A program made the translations under genes and the position numbers. A stretch of DNA of 64,000 bases from Pseudonocardia benzenivorans CB1190 (GTDB lineage Bacteria; Actinomycetota; Actinomycetes; Mycobacteriales; Pseudonocardiaceae): NCBI RefSeq assembly GCF_000196675.2, contig NC_015312.1, positions 5,286,501 through 5,350,500 on the forward strand, given 5' to 3'. The notes below the pieces were generated by a model. It was not told the DNA's origin and searched no databases. It worked only from the letters and a program-made list of their open reading frames with translations. Below, piece by piece: positions 8,408 through 15,488 of the stretch. Position 1 is the first letter of the stretch; each line of letters starts with the position of its first letter.

Positions 8408-8458
8408 CGGCACGCGCGCGACGCCGCGCCGCCCCGCACGACGCACGGAAGGAGCGGG

Positions 8459-9187
8459 ATGACCATCCCGTCCGAGGTCCGGCCCGAGTCCGCGTCCGAC
8501 GCCGACGCGGAGCGGGTGCTCGACAACCCCGCCCACGCCTCCCTGTCCGGGCCGCACCGGCGGTTCGCCCAGGTGCACGGCCAGGCGCTGCGCTACCACC
8601 CCGACGTCTCGGTGTTCACCGCGCTGCCGAGCGCGGCGGAGCCGTCGGCCTGGGCGGACCTCGCGGTGCTCGCCGGGCCGGGCGCGACGTTCGCGCTGTC
8701 GGCGCAGGACCCGGCGGCGGTCCCCGCCGGCTGGGAGGTGCTGGACTCCGGGCGCGGCGTGCAGCTCGTCGACGACGGCCTGCGGACCGCTCCCGACGAG
8801 GAGGCGGTCCGGCTCGGCGCCGCCGACGTCCCGGAGATGATGGCGCTGGTCGCGCTCACCGAGCCGGGGCCGTTCGCGGTGCGGACCGTCGAGCTCGGTA
8901 CCTACCTGGGCATCCGGCGCGAGGGCGCGCTCGTCGCGATTGCGGGCGAGCGGCTGCACCCGCCGGGCTGGACCGAGATCAGCGCCGTGTGCACCCATCC
9001 CGACTTCCGCGGGCAGGGCCTCGCCACCCGGCTCGTCCGGGCCGTCGGCCACGGCATCCGGGAGCGCGGCGAGACACCGATGATGCACGCGGCGGCCTCG
9101 AACACCAACGCGATCCGGCTGTACCTCTCGATCGGGTTCCGGCTGCGCCGGGAGACGACGTTCATGGCCGTCCGGGCCCCCGCATGA
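8459..9187 (+). CDS. GNAT family N-acetyltransferase
   Basis: This 242-residue acetyltransferase has its GNAT core in the C-terminal half. Acetyl-CoA binding motif A is ISAVCTHPDFRGQGLATRLV near residue 175, followed by AASNTNAIRLYLSIGFRLRRE, the motif B region of FR47-like enzymes. The N-terminal half is a degenerate GNAT-like domain. It is the last gene of the riboswitch-led + operon, with aaggagcggg before the ATG. In the Bacillus ytm and yxe operons a GNAT enzyme acetylates S-substituted cysteines before monooxygenase attack. The same role is proposed here from context only. Confidence 0.85.
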   Translation: MTIPSEVRPESASDADAERVLDNPAHASLSGPHRRFAQVHGQALRYHPDVSVFTALPSAAEPSAWADLAVLAGPGATFALSAQDPAAVPAGWEVLDSGRGVQLVDDGLRTAPDEEAVRLGAADVPEMMALVALTEPGPFAVRTVELGTYLGIRREGALVAIAGERLHPPGWTEISAVCTHPDFRGQGLATRLVRAVGHGIRERGETPMMHAAASNTNAIRLYLSIGFRLRRETTFMAVRAPA

Positions 9188-9192
9188 CCCCT

Positions 9193-9234
9193 CGTGAGTG
9201 CCGACGGTCGCCAGGGCGACCATCGGCACTCACG
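9193..9234. repeat. 40-bp palindromic repeat, copy B (likely bidirectional terminator)
   Basis: A near-perfect palindrome opens with gtgagtgccgacggtcgcc and closes with ggcgaccatcggcactcac. It fills the gap between two convergent genes, starting six bases after one stop and ending one base before the other gene's stop. A stem of this strength could end transcription from both sides even though no T-tract follows. Confidence 0.8.
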
Positions 9235-9235
9235 G

Positions 9236-10048
9236 TCAGGCCGCGAGGTCGGGGCGGGGCGGGTTCTTCTCCCCCGCCTCGACGGGCACCGTGATCACGT
9301 TGCCTGCGGGCGGCAGCGGGCAGGTCGCGTGCGCGGTGAAGGCGCACGGCAGGTTGGTCACCCGGTTGAGGTCGATCGTCACCGTGCCGTCGCGAGCCGG
9401 GTCCGCCACGAGCACGTGGCGGCCGCCGCCGTAGGTGCTCGTCCCGGACGTGGCGTCGCGGAAGTGCAGGTTCAGGCCGCCGTCGAAGCCTCGGAGGGCG
9501 GCGAGCCGCTGCGGCACGCCGTCGACGTCGAACACGACCTCGCCCACGGTCTCGAAGCGGTGCGTGAGCCCCTCGACGACGGCGCCGACCGTGATCGGCC
9601 GCGGCGCGTCGTAGGGCTCGAAGCGTCCCGGCCGCACCCACCGTTCCTCGACCGGGAACGTCGGCACGCCCGTGAACGCCGTGCGCGTCACGGCCTGCGG
9701 GTCGCGTACCCGCAGCGCGTAGGAGTCGGTGCGGCGGATGACCTCCACCTTGCGCTCGCCCAGCCCGACCAGGACGCCGGGCAGCCCGTCGACCGGTTCG
9801 ACGCGCACGGTGCCCGTCACGTGCGCGTCGTCGACCGTCACGTCGGCGCCCTCGGGCACGGTGATCTCGACGCCGCCGTCGCCGGTCGCCCGCCACGTCC
9901 CGGGCAGGTCGGGGAACGCCGCGGGCGTCGCGTCGAGCCAGTACAGGCCGGTGAGGCTGAGCCAGCCGTGCGGCGTCGCCAGCAGCTCCTCGCGGGCCTC
10001 GTGCCAGGCCTGCCAGTCTGCCGCGAGCCTGCTCTCCGTGGTGGTCAT
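9236..10048 (-). CDS. DUF1684 domain protein
   Basis: The 270-residue protein fits the DUF1684 family. Visible landmarks are WHEAREELLATPHGWLSLTGLYWL at the start and GEVVFDVDGVPQRLAALR, GGGRHVLVADPA and NLPCAFTAHATCPLPP towards the end. The family is common in actinobacteria and has no established biochemical role. No signal peptide or membrane segment is visible. It is the last gene of the second riboswitch-led operon, and its ATG overlaps the stop of the degraded monooxygenase upstream. A link to sulfur metabolism rests only on that operon. Confidence 0.88.
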   Translation of the reverse strand: MTTTESRLAADWQAWHEAREELLATPHGWLSLTGLYWLDATPAAFPDLPGTWRATGDGGVEITVPEGADVTVDDAHVTGTVRVEPVDGLPGVLVGLGERKVEVIRRTDSYALRVRDPQAVTRTAFTGVPTFPVEERWVRPGRFEPYDAPRPITVGAVVEGLTHRFETVGEVVFDVDGVPQRLAALRGFDGGLNLHFRDATSGTSTYGGGRHVLVADPARDGTVTIDLNRVTNLPCAFTAHATCPLPPAGNVITVPVEAGEKNPPRPDLAA

Positions 10049-10503
10049 GCGGGTGTCCTCCGGTGATGCTCGGCCGCGGGCGCGGCGGGTCGGGTGAGGG
10101 AGCGCAGGCCGAGGTGCTCGCGCGGGGTCGTGCCCGAGTACTCGGTGCGCCGGCTGCCGCGGTCCGGGAGTTCCGCGACCGCGGTGTCGACGAACGCGTC
10201 GCGGCCGCCCGGGATCAGGTCCGGGACGAGGACGGACCCGTCGCAGGCACCCTCCTGGACGGCGCGGTCGATCTCGGTCGCGGCGGGGTCGCGCCGGTCC
10301 TGCGCGACGGCGCGCGGGCCGTACCTCGGCCGGCGTACCCCGACGGCCTCGTCCGCCGCCTCGGCGTGGGCGTCGCCGAGTACGGTCGCCGCGACCGGCA
10401 GCACGACCAGGTCGTCGGGCCGGCGGCGGTAACGCGCAACGTGTCCCTTCACGTTCTCAGAGAACTCGCGGCGGGCCGCGAAGCTTCCCGGCCGGCGGGT
10501 CAC
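10045..10503 (-). pseudogene. Remnant of NtaA/DszA-type monooxygenase (internal deletion)
   Basis: An open frame of 152 codons joins two separate parts of the family. The first is FSENVKGHVARYRRRPDDLVVLP and VLGDAHAEA from the middle of the barrel. The second is PGGRDAFVDTAVAELPDRGSRRTEY followed by SGTTPREHLGL from the C-terminus. The whole N-terminal half and the FMN site are missing. The GTG start still overlaps the restored stop of the upstream gene, and the stop still overlaps the next ATG. The operon junctions have therefore survived while the gene collapsed. A functional product is unlikely. Confidence 0.75.
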
Positions 10504-11716
10504 CGCAGCGCCCCGGCCGCTGCCGAGGCGGCGGAGCGACGCGCCCACTCGGCGCGAGCAGCTCGTGGCTCGCGACCCGGTCGGCGTGGTCGGTGGTGAT
10601 CGTCGTGACGAGCAGCTCGTCGGCCCCGGTGGCGCGGACCAGGGTCTGCAGGCCGTCGGCGACCCGCGCGGCCGAGCCCACGAACTGGGTGCGCACACGG
10701 TCGGCGACGGCCGCGCGCTCCTCGGCCGTCCACTCCCGGGCCAACGCCTCGGCTGGCGTCCGGTAGGGCCGGGCGCCGCGCCCGGTGCGGATGCCGAGCA
10801 CCCACTCGCCGTAGGGGGCGGCGAGCTCGCGGGCCCGGTCGTCGGTCTCGGCGACGACGACGTCGGCCGACACCATGACGTGCGGGCGGTCGAGCCGGTC
10901 CGACGGCCGGAACGCGGCGCGGTAGGCCTCGACCGTCTCGATCGCGGTGTGCGGCACGATGTGGTAGCTCGCCGCGAACGGCAGGCCGAGGGCTCCGGCC
11001 GCCTCCGCGCTGGCGCCCGGGCTCGACCCGAGGACCCAGACGTCGACGTCGACCCCCTCCGCCGGCAGCACGTGCAGCGGCGTCCCGGTCGCGTCGCGCG
11101 CGGTGCCGTCCAGGTAGGACAGGATCGCGGCCACCTCGCGCCGGTAGTCCTGCGGCGGCGAGTCCGTGCTGATGCCGAGCAGCTCGGCGAGCGTCACGAA
11201 CGCCGTCAGGTCGGCGAGGTACCTGCCCGGCTGCGGGACGAGCAGGCCGTCGACGACGCGCTCGGGTGCCGGCTCCCGCGTCGGCGCGGCCCCGGTGCGA
11301 CCGGCGGCGAGCATCGCGAGGATCTTCTGCAGGTCGAACCGGCCGAGCCCGATGTCGACGCGCCCCGGGTGCAGGGCCGCGACGGTCCCGAACTGTTCCG
11401 CGACCTGCAACGGGGCCGTGTGCGGCAGCTGCACCGCCCCCGAGCCGACGCGGATCGTGCGCGTCGCGGCGGCGAGCAGGGCGACCAGTACGGGGGTCGA
11501 CGACGACGCGACGCCCGTGGCGAGGTGGTGCTCGGCGACCCAGTAGCGCAGGTACCCGGCGCGCTCGGCGGCCTGCGCCAGCTCGACGGTGTGCCGCAGC
11601 GCGTCGGCGGCGGTGCCTCCGGCCGGGACCGGGGAGAGGTCGAGCACCGACAGCGGGACCGGCCCGCAGGAGGACGGCCCGGAGGACGACGGCCCGGAGG
11701 ACGACGGCGCGCTCAT
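10457..11716 (-). CDS. Luciferase-like oxidoreductase (MsnO8-type), C-terminal frameshift likely
   Basis: The FMN-dependent LLM protein carries PLSVLDLSPVPAG, YWVAEHHLATGVASSSTPVLVALLAA and RIRVGSGAVQLPHTAPLQVAEQFGTV-like blocks of the MsnO8 group. The N-terminus has a 15-bp repeat encoding SSSGP units. After DHADRVASHELLA the frame runs into a 31-residue tail without family character. One frame over, AEWARRSAASAAAGALR ends at a stop overlapping the next GTG, so one base is probably missing near 10553. The loss affects only the tail and the enzyme may still fold. Its ATG overlaps the ABC ATPase stop. Confidence 0.82.
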   Translation of the reverse strand: MSAPSSSGPSSSGPSSCGPVPLSVLDLSPVPAGGTAADALRHTVELAQAAERAGYLRYWVAEHHLATGVASSSTPVLVALLAAATRTIRVGSGAVQLPHTAPLQVAEQFGTVAALHPGRVDIGLGRFDLQKILAMLAAGRTGAAPTREPAPERVVDGLLVPQPGRYLADLTAFVTLAELLGISTDSPPQDYRREVAAILSYLDGTARDATGTPLHVLPAEGVDVDVWVLGSSPGASAEAAGALGLPFAASYHIVPHTAIETVEAYRAAFRPSDRLDRPHVMVSADVVVAETDDRARELAAPYGEWVLGIRTGRGARPYRTPAEALAREWTAEERAAVADRVRTQFVGSAARVADGLQTLVRATGADELLVTTITTDHADRVASHELLAPSGRVAPPPRQRPGRCGDPPAGKLRGPPRVL

Positions 11717-13389
11717 GAGGCTGCGTGGACCTTTCGCGAACGGCTGCCGGCGACGGCCGCCAGCAGCTCACGGGTGTAGTCCTCGCGCGGCGAGGCGAAG
11801 AGCTCCTCGGTGGAGGCGAGCTCGAGCAGCGCCCCGTCGCGCATCACGCCGACGCGGTGGGCGATCCGGCGCACGACGGCGAGGTCGTGGGAGATGAACA
11901 GGTACGCGAGGCCCTGCCCGGCCTGCAGCTCGGCCAGCAGGTCGAGCACCTGCGCCTGGACGGAGACGTCGAGCGCGGAGACCGGCTCGTCGCAGACGAC
12001 GAGGTCGGGACGCAGCGCGAGCGCCCGCGCGATCGCGACCCGCTGCCGCTGCCCGCCGGAGAGCTCGACGGGCCGGCGCGCCAGCACCGACGCCGGGAGC
12101 GCGACCCGGTCCACCAGCTCCGCGACGCGCTCGCGGCGCTCGGCCGGCGTGCCGACCCTGAAGGCGCGCAGCGGCTCCTCGACCACGTCGGCGATCGTGA
12201 AGCGCGGGTCCAGCGACGCGTACGGGTTCTGGTACACCAGCTGCGCCCGGCGCCGCAGCTCCCGCCACGCGGCACCGCGGACCGTGGTGACGTCGGTGCC
12301 GTCGAACTCGACGGTGCCCGAGGTCGGATCGGCCAGCCGGAGCACGAGCCGCGCGGTGGTCGACTTCCCCGATCCGGACTCTCCGACCAGCCCGAGGGTC
12401 TCGCCGCGACGGATCTCGAAGCTCACCCCGTCGACAGCGCGGTGCACCGCCCGGCGGCCGGCCGAGCGCGGCAGCGGGAAGTCCTTGACCAGGTCGCGGA
12501 CCACGAGCAGCGGTGTCTCGTCGGGCGCCCCCGACACCGCAGGGGTCGCGACCACGGGCCGGGCCGGCGCGCGGGCCGCGGCGGTCGCGCTCGCGAGGCC
12601 GGGTGCCGCGGCGAGCAGCCTGCGCGTGTAGGGGTCGGTCGGCCCGGCGAGGATCTGCTCGGTCGGCCCCCGCTCGACGAGCCGCCCACCGGACATGACC
12701 GCGATCCGGTCGGCCCGGTCGGCCGCGACACCCAGGTCGTGGGTGACGAGCAGGACCGCGGTGCCGGACTCGCGCGTCAGCTCCTCGAGGTGGTCGAGGA
12801 TGCGCCGCTGGACGGTGGCGTCGAGCGCGCTCGTGGGCTCGTCGGCGATGAGCAGCGCGGGGCCCGCGGCGATCGCGATGGCGATCAGCACCCGCTGGCG
12901 CATGCCGCCCGACAGCTCGTGCGGGTACTGCCGGGCCCGCACGCCGGGGTCCGGCAGGCCGGCCCTGGCGAGCAGCTCCTCGGCCGCCACCGGGGCGCTG
13001 CGCCGCGTGGCCAGGCCGTGCACCCGCAGCGCCTCGGCGACCTGCGGCCCGATGCGGCGCACCGGGTTGAGCGACACCGTCGGGTCCTGCGGGACGAGCC
13101 CGGCGACCCGGCCCCGGACCGTGCGCATCGCCTTCTCCGAGCGGCCCAGCACCTCCTCGCCCGCGAGCCGCACGCTGCCGGCACCGACCGTGGCGTTGGC
13201 GTGCAGCAGGCCGACGACGGCGTGGGCCAGCGTCGACTTGCCCGACCCCGACTCCCCGACCAGCGCGAGCACCTCGCCCGGCGCCACGTCGAGCGACACC
13301 CCGCGGAGTGCGGGCAGCGAGGCGCCGGCCGCCCGGTAGGAGACCTCGAGATCCCGGACCCGCAGCAGCGGGTCGGTGGACCCGTTCAC
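11713..13389 (-). CDS. Fused dipeptide/nickel-type ABC ATPase (DppD-DppF fusion)
   Basis: Two complete ATPase modules are joined in 558 residues. The first has GESGSGKST, LSGGMRQRVLIAIAIA and LLIADEPTSALD. The second has GESGSGKST, LSGGQRQRVAIARALA and LVVCDEPVSALD. Such fusions energise peptide, nickel or glutathione importers together with two permeases and a binding protein. None of these partners is adjacent: the riboswitch and leader lie only about 165 bases upstream. The gene is thus an orphan, possibly after deletion of its partners. GTG is the start, with ggaggtgcgcgc before it. Confidence 0.92.
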   Translation of the reverse strand: MNGSTDPLLRVRDLEVSYRAAGASLPALRGVSLDVAPGEVLALVGESGSGKSTLAHAVVGLLHANATVGAGSVRLAGEEVLGRSEKAMRTVRGRVAGLVPQDPTVSLNPVRRIGPQVAEALRVHGLATRRSAPVAAEELLARAGLPDPGVRARQYPHELSGGMRQRVLIAIAIAAGPALLIADEPTSALDATVQRRILDHLEELTRESGTAVLLVTHDLGVAADRADRIAVMSGGRLVERGPTEQILAGPTDPYTRRLLAAAPGLASATAAARAPARPVVATPAVSGAPDETPLLVVRDLVKDFPLPRSAGRRAVHRAVDGVSFEIRRGETLGLVGESGSGKSTTARLVLRLADPTSGTVEFDGTDVTTVRGAAWRELRRRAQLVYQNPYASLDPRFTIADVVEEPLRAFRVGTPAERRERVAELVDRVALPASVLARRPVELSGGQRQRVAIARALALRPDLVVCDEPVSALDVSVQAQVLDLLAELQAGQGLAYLFISHDLAVVRRIAHRVGVMRDGALLELASTEELFASPREDYTRELLAAVAGSRSRKVHAAS

Positions 13390-13451
13390 GCGCGCACCTC
13401 CGTCGCGGTCCGAGGGGCGCGCGGTGGCCGGATCAGGGCGGTCGGGTGCAT
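13386..13451 (-). other. 21-codon ORF overlapping the ABC ATPase start
   Basis: A small ATG ORF, beginning MHPTALIRPPRAPRTATEVR, ends with a TGA that overlaps the GTG of the ATPase gene in the same GTGA arrangement seen at other operon junctions here. It could be the fused ends of deleted permease genes or chance. The remaining bases up to the leader peptide show nothing recognisable. Confidence 0.25.
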
Positions 13452-13553
13452 CGATGTCGGGTCCTTCGGGCGAGCCCGGGTGGAGCGTGCCCGGCGCGGC
13501 GGGACCGGCGGGGAGCGGACGAGCCCGGGACGTGGGCAGGGCGGACGAGCCGG

Positions 13554-13628
13554 TCAGCCCCGACAGCTCGCGCTCGTCACCCGCAGCAGGTCGACGTGGA
13601 GCCGGTAGGCCCCCCGGTAGGTGCTCAC
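13554..13628 (-). CDS. Leader peptide downstream of second SAM riboswitch
   Basis: The 24-codon GTG ORF contains YRLHVDLLRVTSASCRG. The LHVDLLRV...C pattern matches the actinobacterial putative leader peptides that precede sulfur-assimilation and sulfonate-transport genes. Its ribosome site ggagg lies seven bases before GTG and shares two bases with the closing strand of the aptamer. A longer in-frame ATG four codons upstream exists but would start inside P1. The single cysteine codon just before the stop would suit cysteine sensing. Confidence 0.7.
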   Translation of the reverse strand: MSTYRGAYRLHVDLLRVTSASCRG

Positions 13629-13633
13629 GACCG

Positions 13634-13727
13634 CCTCCATCGTTCCCGGCATGAGCACCCTCGCCCGGTCACGGGGGGTTGCTGCGGCGTCGTCGAGCCA
13701 GGTCTCTCGGCCGCTCTGGATGGTTCC
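13634..13727 (-). promoter_or_regulatory. SAM-I (S-box) riboswitch, second copy
   Basis: On the minus strand the sequence reads ccatc, agagcggccgagagac, ctggctcgacgacg, gcagcaacc, ggtgctcatgcc, gatgg. This is the same order as the copy at 1.2 kb. P1 pairs 13723-13719 with 13641-13637. The J4/1-proximal block has ctca where the first copy and the family have ctaa, which may weaken SAM affinity. As in the first copy, the closing P1 strand leads straight into the ribosome site of a leader ORF. Confidence 0.86.
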
Positions 13728-13749
13728 GACGGTCGCCCGTCGTCGTCCG

Positions 13750-13780
13750 ACAGTACGAACCCGATCCCCACCGGTGTCAA
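13750..13780 (-). promoter_or_regulatory. Predicted promoter of the minus-strand sulfur operon
   Basis: On the minus strand ttgaca is followed after 19 bases by tactgt, a TAnnnT-type -10. The aptamer begins 27 bases further on. The spacer is slightly long, so this is a moderate prediction. It lies in the gap after the ohrR-like gene. Confidence 0.45.
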
Positions 13781-13853
13781 TCCGGACATCTGCTCCCACC
13801 ATGCGGGACGACACCGGTACGCCCCGAGCCAGCGCGGATGCACCCGGCCCGGG

Positions 13854-14318
13854 TCATCCGGTGGCGGGGCTCACACGCTCGGCGGTGAACGCGTGCACCG
13901 ACCGGGTCAACGTCCGCAGCCGCTTCCGCAGGTCCTCGCGCTCGGCCGCGGACAGGCCGAAGGCCGTACCCATCTGCGTCGGGACCGCGGCGGCCCGGGA
14001 CCGCAGCGCCTCCCCCTCGGCGGTGAGTACGACGTCGACACCGCGTTCGTCGTCGGTGCGGCGGTGGCGCTCGACCAGCCCCAGCGCCGCGAGCCGCTTG
14101 AGCAGCGGCGTGACGGTGCCGTAGTCGAGCTCGAGAGCAGCGCCGACCTCCTTGACCGAGCAGCGGCCCCTGTCCCACAACAGCAGCATCACGAGGTACT
14201 GCGGATAGGTCAGCCCCAGCTCCTCGAGCAGCGGCCGGTAGGTGGCCGTCACCGCACGCGAGGCCGCGTAGATCGCGAAGCACAACTGGTCGTCGAGGAG
14301 CAGGGACTCGTCACTCAC
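13854..14318 (-). CDS. MarR-family redox regulator, OhrR-like
   Basis: The 154-residue protein starts with LLLDDQLCFAIYAASRAVTATYRPLLEELGLTY. The cysteine at residue 13 occupies the position of the peroxide-sensing cysteine of OhrR. The winged helix follows (SVKEVGAALELDYGTVTPLLKRLAALGLVERHR) with the DDERGVDVVLT wing. The GTG start gives the normal OhrR length; earlier starts would add about 56 residues of no family likeness. Organic hydroperoxides would release it from DNA. No Ohr peroxidase is present here; the divergent neighbour is an esterase. A palindrome between the two genes is the likely operator. Confidence 0.85.
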   Translation of the reverse strand: MSDESLLLDDQLCFAIYAASRAVTATYRPLLEELGLTYPQYLVMLLLWDRGRCSVKEVGAALELDYGTVTPLLKRLAALGLVERHRRTDDERGVDVVLTAEGEALRSRAAAVPTQMGTAFGLSAAEREDLRKRLRTLTRSVHAFTAERVSPATG

Positions 14319-14344
14319 GTGTCCCACAGTAGCACGCGCCACAT

Positions 14345-14362
14345 TAACTTGTGCACAAGTTA
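14345..14362. promoter_or_regulatory. Palindromic operator between ohrR-like gene and esterase
   Basis: The 18-bp perfect palindrome taacttgtgcacaagtta lies 27 bases upstream of the regulator start and 72 bases upstream of the divergent esterase. MarR/OhrR proteins bind sites of this length and AT-rich arm composition. It can control both genes. Confidence 0.7.
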
Positions 14363-14433
14363 GTTGGGCAATAGCTTTCTCGCTGTGAGGCCGCGGCCGA
14401 CGTCGCGGACACATCGAGCGATCGGAGCAGACG

Positions 14434-15387
14434 ATGAGCGAGAACCCGGTACTGGAGCCCGCCGCACAGGCGTTCGTGGACGCCACGGCGACGCCGCCGT
14501 TCCTCTACCAGCTCGACCCGGCCGACGGCCGCAAGGCGGTCGACGACGTCCAGTCCGGCGACACCCCCAAGCCCCCGGTCGACGAGGAGTGGGTGTCCGT
14601 CGACGGTGGCCCGACCGGTCCGGTGGACGTGCGGATCGTCCGACCGCAGGGATCGACGGGCGCGCTGCCGACCCTGCTCTACATGCATGGGGGCGGCTGG
14701 GTCTTCGGCAACGCGCACACCCACGACCGGCTCGTCCGCGAGCTCGCGGTCGGCGCCGGGGTCGCGGTGGTGTTCGTCGAGTACACGCCCTCGCCGGAGG
14801 CGCGCTACCCCGTCGCGATCGAACAGGGTTACCGCGCGGCGCAGTGGATCGGCACCGACGGCGCGGCGCACGGGCTCGACGGCACCCGGCTCGCCGTGGC
14901 CGGAGACTCGGTGGGCGGCAACATGACCGCCGCGCTGACGTTGCTGGCCAAGGAGCGCGGCGACGTCCGGTTCGCCGCCCAGCTGCTCTTCTACCCGGTC
15001 ACCGACGCGAACTTCGACACCGGCTCCTACGAGCGGTACGACACCGGTTACTTCCTGCACCGCGAGGGCATGCGCTGGTTCTGGGACCAGTACACGACCG
15101 ACCCGGCCGAGCGTGCGCAGATCACCGCGTCACCGCTGCGGGCGACGACCGAGCAGCTGGCCGGCCTGCCGCCCGCGCTGGTGCTCACCGACGAGGCCGA
15201 CGTGCTGCGCGACGAGGGCGAGGCGTACGCGAACAAGCTGCGCGCCGCGGGCGTCCCGGTCACCGCCATTCGCTACCTCGGGATGGTGCACGACTTCATG
15301 ATGGTCGACGCGCTGCGCGACTCCGGTGCCGCGCAGGCCGCGATCGACCAGGCGGTCCGGACCCTGCGGGCCGCCCTGCACGGCTGA
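14434..15387 (+). CDS. Alpha/beta hydrolase, hormone-sensitive lipase family
   Basis: The enzyme has the HSL oxyanion motif HGGGWVFG, the nucleophile in GDSVGGNM, and a catalytic acid and histidine in LTDEADVLRDEGE and GMVHDFM. The 317-residue length is normal and there is no signal peptide, so it is a cytosolic carboxylesterase or lipase. It is transcribed away from the OhrR-like regulator across a palindrome, so it may respond to organic peroxides or lipid damage. That is an inference from gene order. Confidence 0.9.
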   Translation: MSENPVLEPAAQAFVDATATPPFLYQLDPADGRKAVDDVQSGDTPKPPVDEEWVSVDGGPTGPVDVRIVRPQGSTGALPTLLYMHGGGWVFGNAHTHDRLVRELAVGAGVAVVFVEYTPSPEARYPVAIEQGYRAAQWIGTDGAAHGLDGTRLAVAGDSVGGNMTAALTLLAKERGDVRFAAQLLFYPVTDANFDTGSYERYDTGYFLHREGMRWFWDQYTTDPAERAQITASPLRATTEQLAGLPPALVLTDEADVLRDEGEAYANKLRAAGVPVTAIRYLGMVHDFMMVDALRDSGAAQAAIDQAVRTLRAALHG

Positions 15388-15450
15388 TCCCGCCGGCTCG
15401 CGACCGGCATGGCGCACGGCTGATCCCGCCGGCCCCGCGACCGGCACGGC
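15378..15450. repeat. Tandem 36/37-bp duplication containing hairpins
   Basis: A unit beginning gcacggctgatcccgccgg is repeated directly, the first copy covering the esterase stop codon. Each unit holds a gccgg...ccggc hairpin with a short loop. It may act as a double terminator between this gene and the convergent FAH gene. Confidence 0.6.
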
Positions 15451-15488
15451 GCGTCGGTCGCGGGCGGCACGGAGGCCTCACGCAGGCC

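Noticed and set aside
8459..13389. Recent horizontal transfer of the sulfur island
   Set aside because: GC content and codon use match the surroundings, and no integrase, tRNA or direct-repeat boundary was seen.
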